A DNA stretch of 64,000 nt, taken from the NCBI GenBank assembly GCA_024114885.1, contig CP099433.1:248001-312000 (forward strand), written 5' to 3'. Source of the stretch: Septoria linicola. Lineage: Eukaryota > Ascomycota > Dothideomycetes > Mycosphaerellales > Mycosphaerellaceae. Shown here one piece after another: positions 25,766 through 38,499 of this stretch. Position 1 is the first letter of the stretch, and each line of letters begins with the position of its first letter. The notes beneath the pieces were generated by a model, which made no database searches, had not been told where the DNA came from, and saw only the letters and a list, made by a program, of their open reading frames with translations. Made by a program: the position numbers and the translations under genes.

Positions 25766-26275
25766 ATTCTATTATTATTATATTATAGAGTAAGGCTATT
25801 ATATTATAACTAAGATAAGTACGTAATTAGATAAGTAGATACCTATTATAAGATCGTTATTATTATTAGATATAGGTAATATAACTAAATCTTCTACTTA
25901 AGTTTATTTCTTTCTTTAAGTACTATTCTATTATTATTATATTATAGAGTAAGGCTATTATATTATAACTAAGATAAGTACGTAATTAGATAAGTATATA
26001 TCTATTATAAGATCGTTATTATTATTAGATATAGGTAATATAACTAAATCTTCTACTTAAGTTTATTTCTTATTTTAAGTACTATTCTATTATTATTATA
26101 TTATAGAGTAAGGCTATTATATTATAACTAAGATAAGTACGTAATTAGATAAGTAGATATCTATTATAAGATCGTTATTATTATTAGGTATAGGTAATAT
26201 AATTAAATCTTCTACTTAATTCTATTATTATTATATTATAGAGTAAGGCTATTATATCTTTCTTTAAGTACTACT
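25766..26275. repeat. Tandem array, 159-bp unit (about 3.2 copies)
   Basis: Units start at 25766, 25925, 26084 and 26219 with ATTCTATTATTATTATATTA. The first two are 159 bp, the third has lost about 24 bp, and the fourth is a 5'-terminal fragment. Units are nearly identical, with differences such as GTAGATACC/GTATATATC. Confidence 0.9.
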
Positions 26276-26444
26276 ACTACTACTATTACTAAGTACCTAT
26301 AATAGCTCTTTAGTTAATTATATATTATATATAATAGTAGAGCCTCGCCTCTTATATATAGTAGCTTATAATAGTAGGTTACTACTAATATTTCTAGATC
26401 GTCTTAAAGTAGTATACGTATTATAAAAGGAGTATTATAGGCGC

Positions 26445-26730
26445 TAAGATAGGAGTAGGTCACGTACTAGTAGATTTCTAAGAAACGCTCTTAACTAATT
26501 ATTTTTAGACCTAAGATAGAGATAGGTTACGTACTAGTAGATTTTTAAGAAACGCTCTTACTTAATTATTTATAGACTCTATTTTTAAGAGTAGGTTACG
26601 TACTAGTAGATTTCTAAGAAACGCTCTTAACTAATTATTTTTAGATCTTATTTTTAGAAGTAGGTTATATACTAGTAGATTTCTAAGAAAAGCTATTAAC
26701 TAATTATTTTTAGACTCTATTTTTTTTCGA
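26445..26730. repeat. Tandem array, 67-69-bp unit (4 copies)
   Basis: Four units share GTAGGT(C/T)ACGTACTAGTAGATTT and AAGAAACGCTCTTA-ACTAATTATTT; the AGGT anchors lie at 26457, 26524, 26593 and 26662. The first copy keeps a CA (GGTCACGTAC) that reads TA in the others, so RIP-type change is visible within the array. Confidence 0.9.
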
Positions 26731-27743
26731 AGAGTAAGATAGACCTTATAAACTCGGTTAATAAATAGACTCGATAAGAGGCCTAGTAGTTACTACGAAT
26801 TATTATATAAGGTTAAGAGATATCTTTCTTAGTTCGTTACTATAGTCCTACTTACTCTAACTAAGGATCACCTTAAATTAATCTATTATAGAGTATACGA
26901 ACTAGGATAGGGTTATAGTTAGGCTTTAACTATAATAATTTACTACTTACGAGAGCTATAGTAGTAGCTAGAGTAGTATTTCTAGTACTATTAAAAAACT
27001 ACGAAGTAACGTAAGTAAGACTATAGACTAGCGCTATATTTCGTAGCGGATTCCTAGCTCTCTATATTAGAACACGATATAGTACTCTTTCTATAACTTT
27101 TAAGTAGGATATATTTATACTATTTCTTTATAAGCTTCGAATCTAGGTTAAGCTTCTTAGCGATAATATATCTTTAGTATAGCTATAGCAGAATATGAAG
27201 TAGCTTAATTATATAATAACGATAACTATAGCGCTTAAGTAGTAATATCTAGCGATAGACTCGTACTCTAGAAATTATTACTTAGTACTATAGAAGTTAA
27301 ATCTTAAATATTATTATTTAATAACCTAGATTCGGATTTAATTTAATTACTAAATTAAATCGTAATATTTACTCTAAATACTTAATAATTATCTATATAC
27401 GTAGTAGTAATAACTTATTCTATAGCGCTATCTACTATAATCTTAGTAATACCTAACTTCTACTAACTTTTAGTATATTTAGACTAAGTTATAGTAGTAC
27501 TATCGAGCTACGAGCGTGTCTATAGAATAGTACGCCTAGCGCTACTAAACGTACGCTTAGACTTAGCGCTTATTAGTAATATAGATAGTATATTAATAGC
27601 TATCTATAAGAGTATAAGCTAAGCTTAGCGCTAAGTAGATTAGTACTACTAGTCTAGTACTATCTAGCGCTTACTATTAACTACTAGTAGTTTAAAACGA
27701 TAAGCGTAAATAAACGTTTTAAACTTATCTTAATCGCTCGTAA
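26731..27743. other. RIP-mutated sequence without recognisable gene
   Basis: Left flank of the hAT insertion, CpA/TpG-depleted. No transposase or retroelement motif could be read. Confidence 0.4.
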
Positions 27744-27751
27744 CGCTCTAC
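27744..27751. repeat. Left 8-bp target-site duplication of the hAT element (CGCTCTAC)
   Basis: Identical to 49247-49254 beyond the other terminus; 8 bp is the hAT superfamily length. Confidence 0.92.
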
Positions 27752-28129
27752 TAGACGTTAGAATAGGTAGGCCGAAACAGGTTAGTATATAGGTTAGGCT
27801 AGGTCTTAGCCTACCTATAGAAGATAGTAATAGGTATAGTATAAATACCTACTCTATACTTAGATAGGTTAGGCGAATAAAAAATAGGTATAATATAGGT
27901 TTTAAGTATAACTATAAAAAAGGAATTATTCTAGTTAGTATCGACTATAAAAGGAAGTATATAATAGGTTAGTAAAGATAGAGAGAGGAATAATAGTAAT
28001 AAGTAGAATAGATAGGCTAATCTAACGTCGACTTGAGTTTATAATATATATAGTTAGTAGACGTAGTTAGTAGCTACGTTCTAGCTCTTAAAGCTTCTCT
28101 ATAGAACGTATTACGCTTTTACGTACTTC

Positions 28130-31100
28130 GATACTATAATTTATCTATCTTTGTAACCTCTTTATTATCGCTAATACTATTAAACTTTAAAAGAGCCTTA
28201 ATTTCGTTTTTAACCTTCTTATTCTACTTCTCGACTACCTCTATCTAATTACGAGTAAGTTCTAAATTAGGATAAAGAGTAGATACTTCTATAGTAAGTA
28301 CTACTCTTATATTATACTTATAATCGCGATATCGATATCGTAATAGTATAATATACGTAAAGGTATCTAGATTATATATCCGATTATAGTAGTTCTAATA
28401 ACGTATAATACTAAAATCTCGTTCGTATCTAGTACCTACTACTAGAATATATAGAATATCCTAGGCTATTTTCGATATAGTAGGGAATATATTAGTAAGA
28501 GCTAGCTATATATCTATAGGATCTATTCTATCTATATATAAGAAGTCTACTTTCTAATAGCGCTCTAGTTCGTTATTAGGCTCGACTAAAGAGGCTATAT
28601 CTAGTACTAGTTAAGCTTTATTATCGTCGCTATCGATCTCTATAGCGAAGAAGGTTAAGAAGCTTTATATACCTCGAGGCTACTATTTTAGAGCTTATAT
28701 AGTACTAGATAAAGCTTTATAATACTTTAACTACTCTATACGTAATTTACTCTAGTAGAGATCTTCTAAACTATTATTATCGAAAGCGCCTCGCTTCTAG
28801 AATATACTCTTAATCGTAGAGTATAGTAGTACTACTATACTATAGTAGTCCTTAAACTATTACTAGGTCTATTAGTAATATTAAAAGAGCTTAGTATACG
28901 CTTTATCTAGTACCTTATAGAGTAAGATCTTCTAAGCCTCTTTCTTATACTTGAGTTTCTTATCTACTTTATCTAGAATATTAAAAAGAGAGTTATAGTA
29001 GCTAAGGACTAGATAGAGGCTAGAGCTCTTTATCGTACCGACGTAGGTAGTAGCCTAAGCGAAGAGTATAGTTAGAGACGTAAGGTATTCTAACCGTTAC
29101 TAGTTAGTATTAGATAGTATAAGTATTAGTAGCGACTAACGCTTAATAAATTTATCGATAAAGTCGCGTAGTCGACTAAAGCGAGATAGTATTATCGTAG
29201 TCGAGCTCTAATAGGTCCTTATATCTTATATTACTCGTAGTAGTCTCGTTATAGAATACTTTTACTAGCGTATATAAGCCTTTAGATAGAGATATAGATT
29301 CTTTAGACGCTCTCTTTAGAGATCTATAAAGCTCTCGAAACGCTAAGAACTAGAGTTTACCTATACTATAAACCTATAGACCTAGGACGATTAATAAGCG
29401 CCGACTATACTTACTAACTACGATCGTCGACTATAACTACGATATACCTTAAATAAAAGTTTAAGTAGTCCTTTAAGAGAAGCTACTATATTAGTCTTTT
29501 AAAACCTTTCTAGAGCTCGTTAATCTTTCTTATTATCCTAAAACTCTTATAGATTATTAATCGATATTATTTATAATTATATAAAAAAGACCTTTATAGT
29601 AAGCTATATTACGTAAGTAAAACATAGAAACCGTTCTAGAATCGTAGCTAGCGTAGTAGGCTTAATAGCCTTAATATTAGAGAAGAGATTTACTTTATCT
29701 AGTTAAATATCTAGTACTACTAGCTCTATAAGCTCTTCGATCGAAATAGAAGACTTTATGATTTTTACGCTATACTCTATTAAGTAAAGGCTAATAGCCT
29801 TAATACTAGCTTACGTTAGTACTAATCGAATAGATACTAGTAAGACGTATATAGACCTATAGAGTATACTATTATTTCTAGCGTTATCGTATATAAGAGC
29901 GATTAGTCGGTCTCTAAGGCTAAACCTTTATAATATATTAAAGAGTAATTTCGAAAGTCGCTCTCTAGTATATCTACTAGTAACGTAGAGAAAGTCTAAT
30001 ATCGCTTTATACTATACCTATTTAGTATCGATCTAGTAGGTATAGATAGTAAGGAATAAAGCTTTTATACTACTAGACTACTAGCTATCGACTACGATAG
30101 TAACCTTAGAGGTTCTAGCTAGTATAGCCTTTAGATCTTTCTTAGACCTCTCTTAGACCTCTTAAAGAAGAGCCTTAATCGTCTTACTAGAGTAGAAAGG
30201 TATTTCGAGACTAGGGTTAAGGTATATATATATATAGTAGACTATAGGATTTTCGAAGAAATTAAGTAGTAGGCTATATAGTACGATTATTTATATAGAT
30301 ACTATAGAGAAGTTATTAATACTTAGGTCTAGGTTGCTAAGGTAACTCTTACGATTTCGAGCCTAACTATATAAGCTTAATAACGTAGTTAGTAAACGTA
30401 GTTAGTAGGAACTTATATAATAGTCTTTATACTACTAGATATACTCTAGTAGTATCCTCTTTCTCTTAAATACCTATACGTACTCCTTAGTTCGAAGATA
30501 AGAACTAAGACTACTTATACTAATATAGAGGCCTAGATAGGCTAAAGAGGTCTTATAACCTTAGTAGACTACTTTTAGCGAGGTATCCTCGATATTAATC
30601 TTCTAGTTAAAAAACTTCTAGATCTAAGAAGAATAGATACTCTCTTATTTAATAGGTATAGTCTTTTATATCCTAAACTTATACTTATAGCGACCTTATA
30701 CCTCCTACTATCGTCGTATATACTAGTCTCTAAAGTCTGTTTTATACTCTTTCTATTATAGATATACCCTATTTACTTAAGTCTAGTCTAGAGAAGACGT
30801 AGGTATATTAATTAGAATTTTAGAGATAGTAGGTAGTCTACTAGAGCTCCGCTCTAATACTATATATCGTAGCGTAGAGAATACTATTAGACTAGATTCG
30901 AATTATAAAGAGTCTCTAAAAACGCTATCTTAATATCGTTATCTTAGTCGAGTACTAGACTTAAGTCCTCTAGTAGCTAGCGATAGACCTCGCTATAAAG
31001 ACGGCGTATTTATAGGTAGTAGTATTAAAACTAGAAGAGTTAAAGAAGATAAAGATAGACTAAATTACAAAAGTAAGAAAGAGGAGAGCTCTAGACTATC

Positions 31101-31500
31101 TATAAAATACGCTATAACTTTACCTTAGTACGACGTCTATAGTAGTTCTTACCTATAGAGAAGCCTAAATTATACTAAGTAGACGTAGTAAAGCCTCTTA
31201 TCTACTAACGATAGACTAGTTAAGAACTTAGTACTAATCTCTAGATTAAGTACGCTAGGATCTATTAGATCTATAATAATAGACGAAAAGCTAATACTAG
31301 CCTACTCGCTCTTAAATCTAGCTTAAACTAGACTCTCGACTATAGCTTCGAGTAAAGTCTCTTCCTTATTAAATATATATTATTTATTAAATATACTATA
31401 GGTAAGCTTCGCGTTTTGTCTCTACTATATAGATATAGTAGGTATAGAGAATCCGTAAGTATTCTAATCGTAGTTAGTAGAAATTAGCTATCTAAGATAC
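28130..31500 (-). pseudogene. hAT transposase, RIP-broken
   Basis: The minus-strand reading shows the C-terminal hAT dimerisation domain: a N-E-L-E-R-Y-W segment and a P-T-I-S-K-I-A-x-D-I-L stretch near 28470-28590, then an E-R-D-F-S-I-A-R-Like box and the final helix about 28300-28450. Upstream, at 28700-29000, is a recognisable Y-Y...V-V-L-L-H-P-like segment followed by the W/F-rich region typical of hAT cores. Stops are TAA/TAG. The N-terminal limit is uncertain, around 31500. The product would bind the element's terminal repeats and catalyse cut-and-paste transposition; this copy cannot. Confidence 0.8.
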
Positions 31501-31599
31501 TCGATAAGGATTAAGAAGTAATTAACGAAGAAGAGCTTCTAGCTAAGAACATTACGTAGTATAGCCTAGTATTCTATCTAAAAGATATCGTAGAGTATA

Positions 31600-32690
31600 G
31601 GCAAAACGCTATTAGTAAGATACGACTATAGTTAATTAGTATATAGTCGGTTAATATAGTCGGCGCTTAAGATAGCTAGTAGATATACCTTAACTTAGGC
31701 TTCTAGTACTAATATCTAAAGTAAGACAGCTAGACCTCGAAGCTATAGTATTATAAAAGAGGAGCTCTATATTATATTAGTAGATAGGAGTTTCTAATAG
31801 ATAGGAAGACTTACGCTATCGCTATATACTTATATAGCTATAAGTTTGTCTAGCGCCTTAATCTTAGACTAGAACTCGCCGATTACCTTATACTAGTATT
31901 AATAAGTCGCTCTACTATAGTTAGTAGAGCCTAGTATACTAGTAGATAGCTTAATAGCGCGCTTAGCCTAAATATCCTCCTCTTAAGACAAGCTTAGTAG
32001 GTTATCGATAATAACGTTTATAGAGTTTCTCTTTAACTTAGAAGGATCTAATAGTACCTAAACCTATATACTACTATCTTTCTTTTTAAATTCTTCTAAT
32101 ATATCCTCTTTTCTCTTAATCTCTCTATATAGAAGGTAGAGCTTAATATACTAACCTTCTTTATCTTCCTAAGTAAGATCTTTAGAAGATTTCTTTTCCT
32201 CTACCTTCTTAAGAGCCTTCCTCTTCCTATATAATATTAGCGCTAACTATATACGCTAACTACGTTTACCGACTATATATATAATAGTATAATAGAGACT
32301 TACTATTATTTAGTAAAGCTTGCCTTATAGACTAGTTTCTATTAATTAATATACGTCTTCTACGCGTCCTTATCGAGGCTATCCTACTCTAGTAGTATAG
32401 CTATTTACTTTATCTTAAAACGACTAAAAGCTTGATTCTTTACTTTACGTTTTCGGTCTACTTTAGCTCTATCTTCGTCTATAGCTTAAGTACGTACGCG
32501 GTCGCGTAGTATATTTAGATTAATCGAGTAGTCTTTAATATCCTTTCTTATTATAGTAAGTCTTACGCGTTTTGTCTCGAGTTTAGGAAGAGACTCTATC
32601 TTACGTTTCTAATATACTATCTCTAGGATAATTAGTATTAAAAGTATCGCGTTCGATAGCTATAACGGTTACCTACTAAATAGTAGTAGA
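31600..32690 (-). pseudogene. RIP-broken minus-strand frame of unknown function inside the hAT
   Basis: Reading leftward, a basic coiled-coil-like segment (about 32680-32330, K-R-K-I-E-S-L...D-R-A-K-V-D-R-K-R-K-V-K) is followed by a Lys/Glu-rich stretch (about 32220-32040, K-K-V-E-E-K-K-S-S-K-D-L) and a helical segment (about 31990-31700). Long spans lack stops other than TAG/TAA. It lies directly upstream of the transposase on the same strand and may be its N-terminal part or a separate accessory frame. No BED zinc finger or other named domain was seen. Confidence 0.42.
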
Positions 32691-33837
32691 ATTAGGTAGA
32701 TTAGATAAGCGATAGTAATATACGACGAATTTAGTTATAAGTATAGGTAGTTAGAAAGCGAGGTTTAGAATTTATAGGAAGTAGAGAAATCTAGAGTCTA
32801 AGAGCTAACTAAGTAGGAGTAACGTTAAGGTAGGTCCGCTCCTAGATACTTTAATATAGCTTTTTAGATAATATTAGTTATTAGTATATATAGTCGGTAC
32901 TTTACTATTAGATTATATCTTAGTATAGGCTAATATATCTACTAAGTCTACCTATCCTAGGTCTCTATAGTATATCTACTAGATAGAAGAAAGATTACTT
33001 TAAAAAGAGAGGTATAGGCTAATTATATAAGACTAATAGTAGATTATAGAGACCTAGCTTTTATTCTAGAAAGGATATCTTAACTTCTTAAGAAGTACTT
33101 ACTTGTTTCTACTTACCTTTTCTACTATATATAACCTTATATATTAGCTAGAGATATTATAATTTTAGCTATTATATTAAGAACTATCCTATCGATCTAT
33201 AGACTAGGTTTAAAACTCTTTAAGCTACTTAATAAGTTAATAGGCTTAATAGATTACTAAAATAGTATAAATCTTAAGAATCCTATAGTATATATTAATA
33301 GAATAAATATTTAGTTTTAAGATATTTTAAGGCCTAATAACGAGATACTACTATTAAGTCTATTATAGAGAAAGTTTTCCTTTAGATTTAGAAGATTCTA
33401 TTAATCTTTTAGAACTAGCCTTTATAATTAGTCTTAGAAAAGAGAGAGAGTATTACTACTTTATATTTATATATTTTATATATCTAGTATATATAGTAAA
33501 ATATTCTCTTCTATAGTATTATAGATAATTTATTATTAATAGAATAGGCCTTAGTTTAGTATAACTTAGAACTAATAGCTTATTTTTTAATTATTCTATA
33601 CTAATATCTAATTATATAGATCTAGTAAACTAATATCGACTATAACTATCCTCTAGTTCTACGCTTCTAGAATTAATTAAGATAAGATTTATAGTTAGTA
33701 ATCGTAGTCGGTAGTAGTTTTCCTAGTATAGTACCTTCCTATTTAGGTATAGACGTAGGATCTAGTAAGTTTCTTAGTATCTCTTTAGACTCGAGGTTCT
33801 ATAGGTTATAGCGTCTTAGTAAGTTTTAGTATCTTTC

Positions 33838-33905
33838 TAACTACCTACTTCTTCTTTCTCTACTTCCTTCCTCCTATCTCTACTCTTTTCTTTATTTCTT
33901 ATACT
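33838..33905 (+). promoter_or_regulatory. Pyrimidine-rich tract upstream of the H3-like frame
   Basis: A run dominated by C and T (TTCTTTCTCTACTTCCTTCC... to CTTTATTTCTTA) lies about 85-150 bp before the first H3-like codons. CT-rich tracts just upstream of the start are common in strongly expressed fungal genes, histone genes included. The assignment is inferred from position. Confidence 0.4.
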
Positions 33906-33987
33906 ATTCTTCGATTACGACGCTCTATATAGGAGCGATAATTAAGTATCGATCTCTTTAAGTCCTTCTTAGCGTTTACGATCGTAT

Positions 33988-34338
33988 AGTCTACTAAAAG
34001 TAGCTATTCTAGAAAGTACTACTTAGAAGCCTATTAAGCCTTAGAAGAAGGTTATTATAGTAAAAACGAACACTTATTAGAAGCGTATACCTTATAATAG
34101 TAGGTAGAAAGGTCGTATTCTTAAGTTAGGTACTATTACGCTTCGTTAGATTAAGAAATTATAGAGTATAATAGAACTATATATCTAACGCCTCCTATTC
34201 TAGTAGCTTATTCGTAAGATCGTTCTTATTTTTAGTAGTAGGCTACGCTATTAATTAGTAGCCTTAGAATACCTCTAAGAGGTAGCTAAAGCGTTCTTTA
34301 CTACTAAATTTAAGATATCTAATCTTCTAGCTATCTAT
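33988..34338 (+). pseudogene. Histone H3-like frame, 5' part, RIP-mutated and interrupted by Gypsy-1
   Basis: One indel-free frame gives a basic tail of about 46 codons and then a 70-residue stretch that aligns without gaps to the H3 fold from G44-T45 to H113. Identical residues include G44, T45, L48, R49, I51, E59, L60, I62, L65, F67, L70, R72, I74, F78, L82, R83, A88, L92, E94, A98, F104, N108, L109, A111 and I112. Four in-frame TAG codons fall exactly at the conserved Gln positions 55, 68, 85 and 93, as CAG-to-TAG RIP predicts; E73, E97 and E105 read Lys (GAG to AAG) and H113 reads Tyr. Loop 1 has canonical H3 length, without the insertion usual in centromeric H3. The tail is diverged: S10, T11, K14 and Q19 can be matched but about four extra residues follow. 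The frame breaks at the Gypsy-1 target site and resumes at 47580. H3 forms the nucleosome core with H4; this copy is not translatable. Confidence 0.82.
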
Positions 34339-34610
34339 TAGTAAGGTAAAGGCCTACCTACATACTGTACTTAGTAGTTTTAGTATAAAAGCAAGGTAGT
34401 AGCTCGTTTCTAAGATAGTAATATTTACTCTACTTAATTAATTCAATGTCCTACGGTCCTAGTATAGGCTCTTAGTCTTAGGACTACTATTTTAAGCTCG
34501 TTACTACTAGTTAATTAACGTATTACAAGACTATTACTATCCGAACAGGTCTTGTTCTATAGCGACTACTCTTATACCTACCTAGGGGGTTAGTATTAGG
34601 GTAGTTATTA
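34339..34610 (+). repeat. 5' LTR of Gypsy-1 (about 272 bp)
   Basis: Starts TAGTAAGGTAAAGGCCTACC and ends ...GGTAGTTATTA; matches 47303-47574. It retains a short palindrome GAACA-GGTCT-TGTTC, present in both LTRs, whose CA/TG escaped RIP. Confidence 0.9.
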
Positions 34611-35557
34611 TCTATTAATAGAGCCGAAGGTAGAGCTATCTCTTCTCTCTTATACTAGGACTAGAAGCGTAGAGGGTAGATAGTAGCCTTAAAGCGAGAA
34701 CTAACATACTATAAACATTAATAAGAGGCCTAAAGGAGCCTACGTAAGAGGCGACTTAAAGGGCTATAATAATATAGAAGCCTCTAGAATATAGATATCG
34801 CTCTAACCTAGAAAAGTTACAAACCTCTAGTACCTCTTAGTACGGATCTATTTAGTAATTATTAGATAGATAGTAAGGCGACTTACTATATCGGAGATTT
34901 ACTTAGGGTCTCTATACCTATAATAGTCTTCGATTAGACCCCGGTTTAGCGTAAAAACGCCCTCGTTTAGATAGCGTAGAGGCTATAGGATAGGCCGGAC
35001 CCGTCTAGGTAATCTCGTATCTTCTAGTATATAGATCGCTCGGAATAAGCCCTAGTACGGCGTTAGACGCTAATCGTTTAGCTAAGGACACTAATTACGT
35101 CTAAGGCCCTAGACCCGGTATATAGTATAGGCTAACGTAATATTATACTACTATAGTTACTTAGCGAGTTACCTGAATAAGCGAGATAGACGCGCCTAGC
35201 TATAAACGGTCGAACTATACGATACGACATGCCTTTACTTATTAGGTATAATTAATATAGCTCTAGTATTATAAAGAAAAGTTTAACGTTTACCTTTAGA
35301 TAGCTAATAAAATTTTAGACTCTTGTTTTTTAGTTATCTTTTTAAACGATAACTATATTTTATTTAAAAACCTTAATTAAGGAGAGTATAACATACTCTT
35401 AGAACATCTTCGAACAAGCTCTATAAGTGAATTAGTATCTATTAGCTAGCCTAAAACACTAGAGAGTAGCTTATCTAACCTACTTAATAAGTAAATTCGA
35501 AGATCTCTAGTAAAGCTACTACCCGCTTTTACTTTATTCTCTCTACTAGACAACGAT
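34611..35557 (+). other. Gypsy-1 leader between 5' LTR and Gag
   Basis: No frame is supported in this 950-bp stretch. It begins TCTATTAATAGAGCCGAAGG, where a tRNA primer site would lie, though no match was assigned. It contains the first copy of the stem-loop motif (35331-35355). Confidence 0.5.
35331..35355 (+). repeat. Gypsy-1 stem-loop motif, copy 1 (before Gag)
   Basis: TAGTTATC - TTTTTAAAC - GATAACTA: perfect 8-bp arms around a 9-nt loop. Confidence 0.85.
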
Positions 35558-38290
35558 ATGTCTATAGAAGCGGAGGACTAAGGAGGTACTAACCTTAACC
35601 CTAACGCTAATATCTTTTAAGGACCGAGCTTAGGAGGTAGACTGTCTATAGCGTAGTTCTAGCTACTTATAGAGACTATCTAAGTAACCTAAAGCTAGAA
35701 GGTAATTGTCGCTTAGGTTCCGCTACTACCTAGCTCGGACTAGAATCCCTTCTTTAATAGAGAGAACGTAACCGAGTATATTAAGCGCTTTAAAGTACTA
35801 TATAGGAACTACGCTATTCTACTTATTAATAATAATAAGTAGCTTTATAAGAAGTTACTTACTTAGGTTATAGTTATCTAACGTAGACGATACTAGCGCC
35901 TTAATAGTTTCTACGACTAAGACTACGCTAAGTTCAAAGAGTCGATTATTAAGGAATACTAAAAGTACGATAATATATATATACTCGGAAACCGCTACTA
36001 TATAGAGAACCTTTATAAGGTTAACCGTAGCGAGGATAATAATCTCTTAGAGTACTTAAGGTAGTTTATACTCTACTCTAATACTATACCTACTTCGTAT
36101 ATAGACGAGCGTTCTCGTACTCTTCTATTTATACGAGGCCTTCTATTTCGTTTTAGTAAGAGACTCTAGGCCTATCTTAGGTTAGACCTTAACAATAGTA
36201 ACTTGGATTATAGTAAGCTCTTAAAGACAGCCTAGCGTTAGATTAATAGTAATAAGGACTTTAAAACAGAAGTATATAACAAAGGCGGTAGAGACGTCTA
36301 GTAGTTATACGAAGTAGTAAAGAAGTCCGCTCTAAGGCTAAACTCTAAGTTCAAGGCTAGAGAAACGGTAGTCTATAAAGGCCGTAAACTAGTAAGCGTC
36401 GATAATATTACCGCTAGTATATAAGACCTCGTAATTACTACGATTCGTCGGCTCGAAGAAGAAGGCCCGTAGCTACTACGCTCGTCGATAGAATAGTAGG
36501 CGAAGTCTTACGATTACGACTATCTATATATTCTAAGTCTAGTTTATAGCTAGGAGATTTCGATTAACTTAGCTACGATAGATAACGAGTTAATAATTAA
36601 GGCCTATATAGCGATCGCTCTAAAGATTTTAGGTTATTAGATATATAGGCTCGAAGGCTATATAGCCGTAAACTACGAGTACCTATAATAGTTCGAGACT
36701 AAGAGCTTAATATATAGAGATCTAAAGACTAGTATTATATACTATAGAACGCCTCGCCTAGGTACGGAAAAGATATAGTACTACTAGGATAAGGAACTAC
36801 TAAAGCTGTTCGTATTAATAGGAGTATTAGAGTAGCGCTATAGGAAGATCGATCTTGAAAATATAGATCGTTTATTAACGCTAAGAGCGAGCTAGTAGAG
36901 GATAGCGAACAAGGTAGCTAGTATTAACGATCCTATTAATATCGGTCAAGTCGCTTCTATTATATAGGAGGATTAGGACGATCTAATTAGCGCCTACGTA
37001 GCTAGAGACAGCGTAAAGACAAAGTAGAACTTAAACCCTTCTCGTCTAGTCGGAGGATAGCTAATAGGAGTATAGAAGCGGATTACGACCTAGGCTATAG
37101 CTATAAGAACCCGCGCTTATCGTTATTCTCGTATTAAAGAGGTTAAAGATAAAAACTAGCTAGCTCCTTACCTTATAGATATAGGAGAGTTAGAGGATTC
37201 TTAAACTTAGAGACGTAATAACGATAAGATCGAGGATAAGTAGATATACGACTACCTAAACGGTCTACTAGTTCTAGTCGCTCCTACGTATACTTAAAAG
37301 CGAAAGAAGGCTAAGGAGCCTTTAAAGACTAAGCGTATAGATAACTACCTCCGAGCTACGTACGCTAATAATAACGCTAACGTCTTCTAGATAGACAAGA
37401 TACTCGAATCTAAGGTCTAGTTAAGCTTAGTAGAGATTATTCTCTATAGCGAGCAAGCGTCGTATTCCTTATAGGGTCGTGTTCTAAATAATATAGATCT
37501 ACGTAAGAAGCTTAATAAGCTCTATATAAAGAAGCGTACGAATAGAGGTAGTAGAGCTAAGATTAGCGTATATTCCTTACTATCTAAAGCCTTTAGCGAG
37601 TAGGTAGAGGAGGAGCTAACGAAAGCTGTTTTAGCGACTAATATTAAGGCCTTCTAGGTTACCGCTATAGCGATTAATATAGTTAAGCCTAGGCCCGCTT
37701 CTAAGCTTTATAAGCGAACGGATAATATCCTTCTATTATTTAATAATATCTATTAAATTGTTCTAAGTATCTACGTACCTATAAAGTACAGACCTCGAAT
37801 AATAGCTTATAAGTCTTTAATTAACGAGGAGGCTAAGTTAATAATTATACTAATCGAATATATTCGAAAGCTTCAAGTCGGTATAACCTCTCTTAGTAAT
37901 ATTACTATAGAAGGAGTCGGAGGCAAGGTTACTTTTATTAGATACTACCTAGAGGTATTAATCGATACCTTTAGCGTAAGAGTTACGATACTATTTCTAG
38001 TCTTACTAGCGAACGGCTCGATCTTACTTAGCCGACCGTAGGCGTAGTAAGTACGCCTAGCTTCTAAGAACTACGATAATAGCTCTTAGGAGGGCTTAAT
38101 TAGTACTCTAGACGGCTATATTATTATATTTACTAGCTTTAATAGCTATAGTAATATACGAACTATAGAACAGGTCCTAGGAAAAGCTAGAGTGCCGAGG
38201 AACTAGCTCTAGTCGACGGCACGAGTATAGTAGAGGCTCTAATACGTATATCGCGTTAAGACTCGATAGAAGTCGGCGTCCGAACTCTAA
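35558..38290 (+). pseudogene. Gypsy-1 Gag (with retropepsin-like C-terminus), RIP-broken
   Basis: ATG at 35558 opens a frame kept without indels for 910 codons to TAA at 38288; all interruptions are TAA/TAG. An acidic N-terminus leads to a capsid-like helical region (about 35760-36250; F-N-R-E-N-V...Y-I-K-R-F type), a Lys-rich linker (about 37290-37340), and a C-terminal part from about 37790 that resembles the aspartic-protease segment of large fungal Gypsy Gags. That part ends with a G-R-P-W-like motif near 38030-38045 (Ser for Gly, TAG for Trp). No CCHC knuckle was recognised. Unlike typical Gypsy elements, Gag does not overlap Pol; about 200 bp containing a stem-loop separate them. The retroelement call is secure; sub-domain limits are approximate. 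Confidence 0.78.
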
Positions 38291-38470
38291 CTTTTAGTAA
38301 TTATTAGCTAAAGAATATAGAGTATACTATCGAGGACTCTAGATCTTATAATAGCGAGGAGTAGAGAGAGGGATTATAAGCTTTTTAAGCTTCTACTACC
38401 CTTTCCGTATAGGGTTTAGTAGTTAGAGGTAAAAACTCTATTTAGAGGAGTTAGCTAGTAGAACGTTCCG

Positions 38471-38495
38471 TAGTTACCTTTTTAAACGATAATTA
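38471..38495 (+). repeat. Gypsy-1 stem-loop motif, copy 2 (between Gag and Pol)
   Basis: TAGTTACC - TTTTTAAAC - GATAATTA: same loop as copy 1, arms weakened by transitions. Confidence 0.8.
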
Positions 38496-38499
38496 CGTT

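Noticed and set aside
25766..26730. Tandem arrays as CRISPR
   Set aside because: Units are contiguous repeats without unique spacers, and the genome is eukaryotic.
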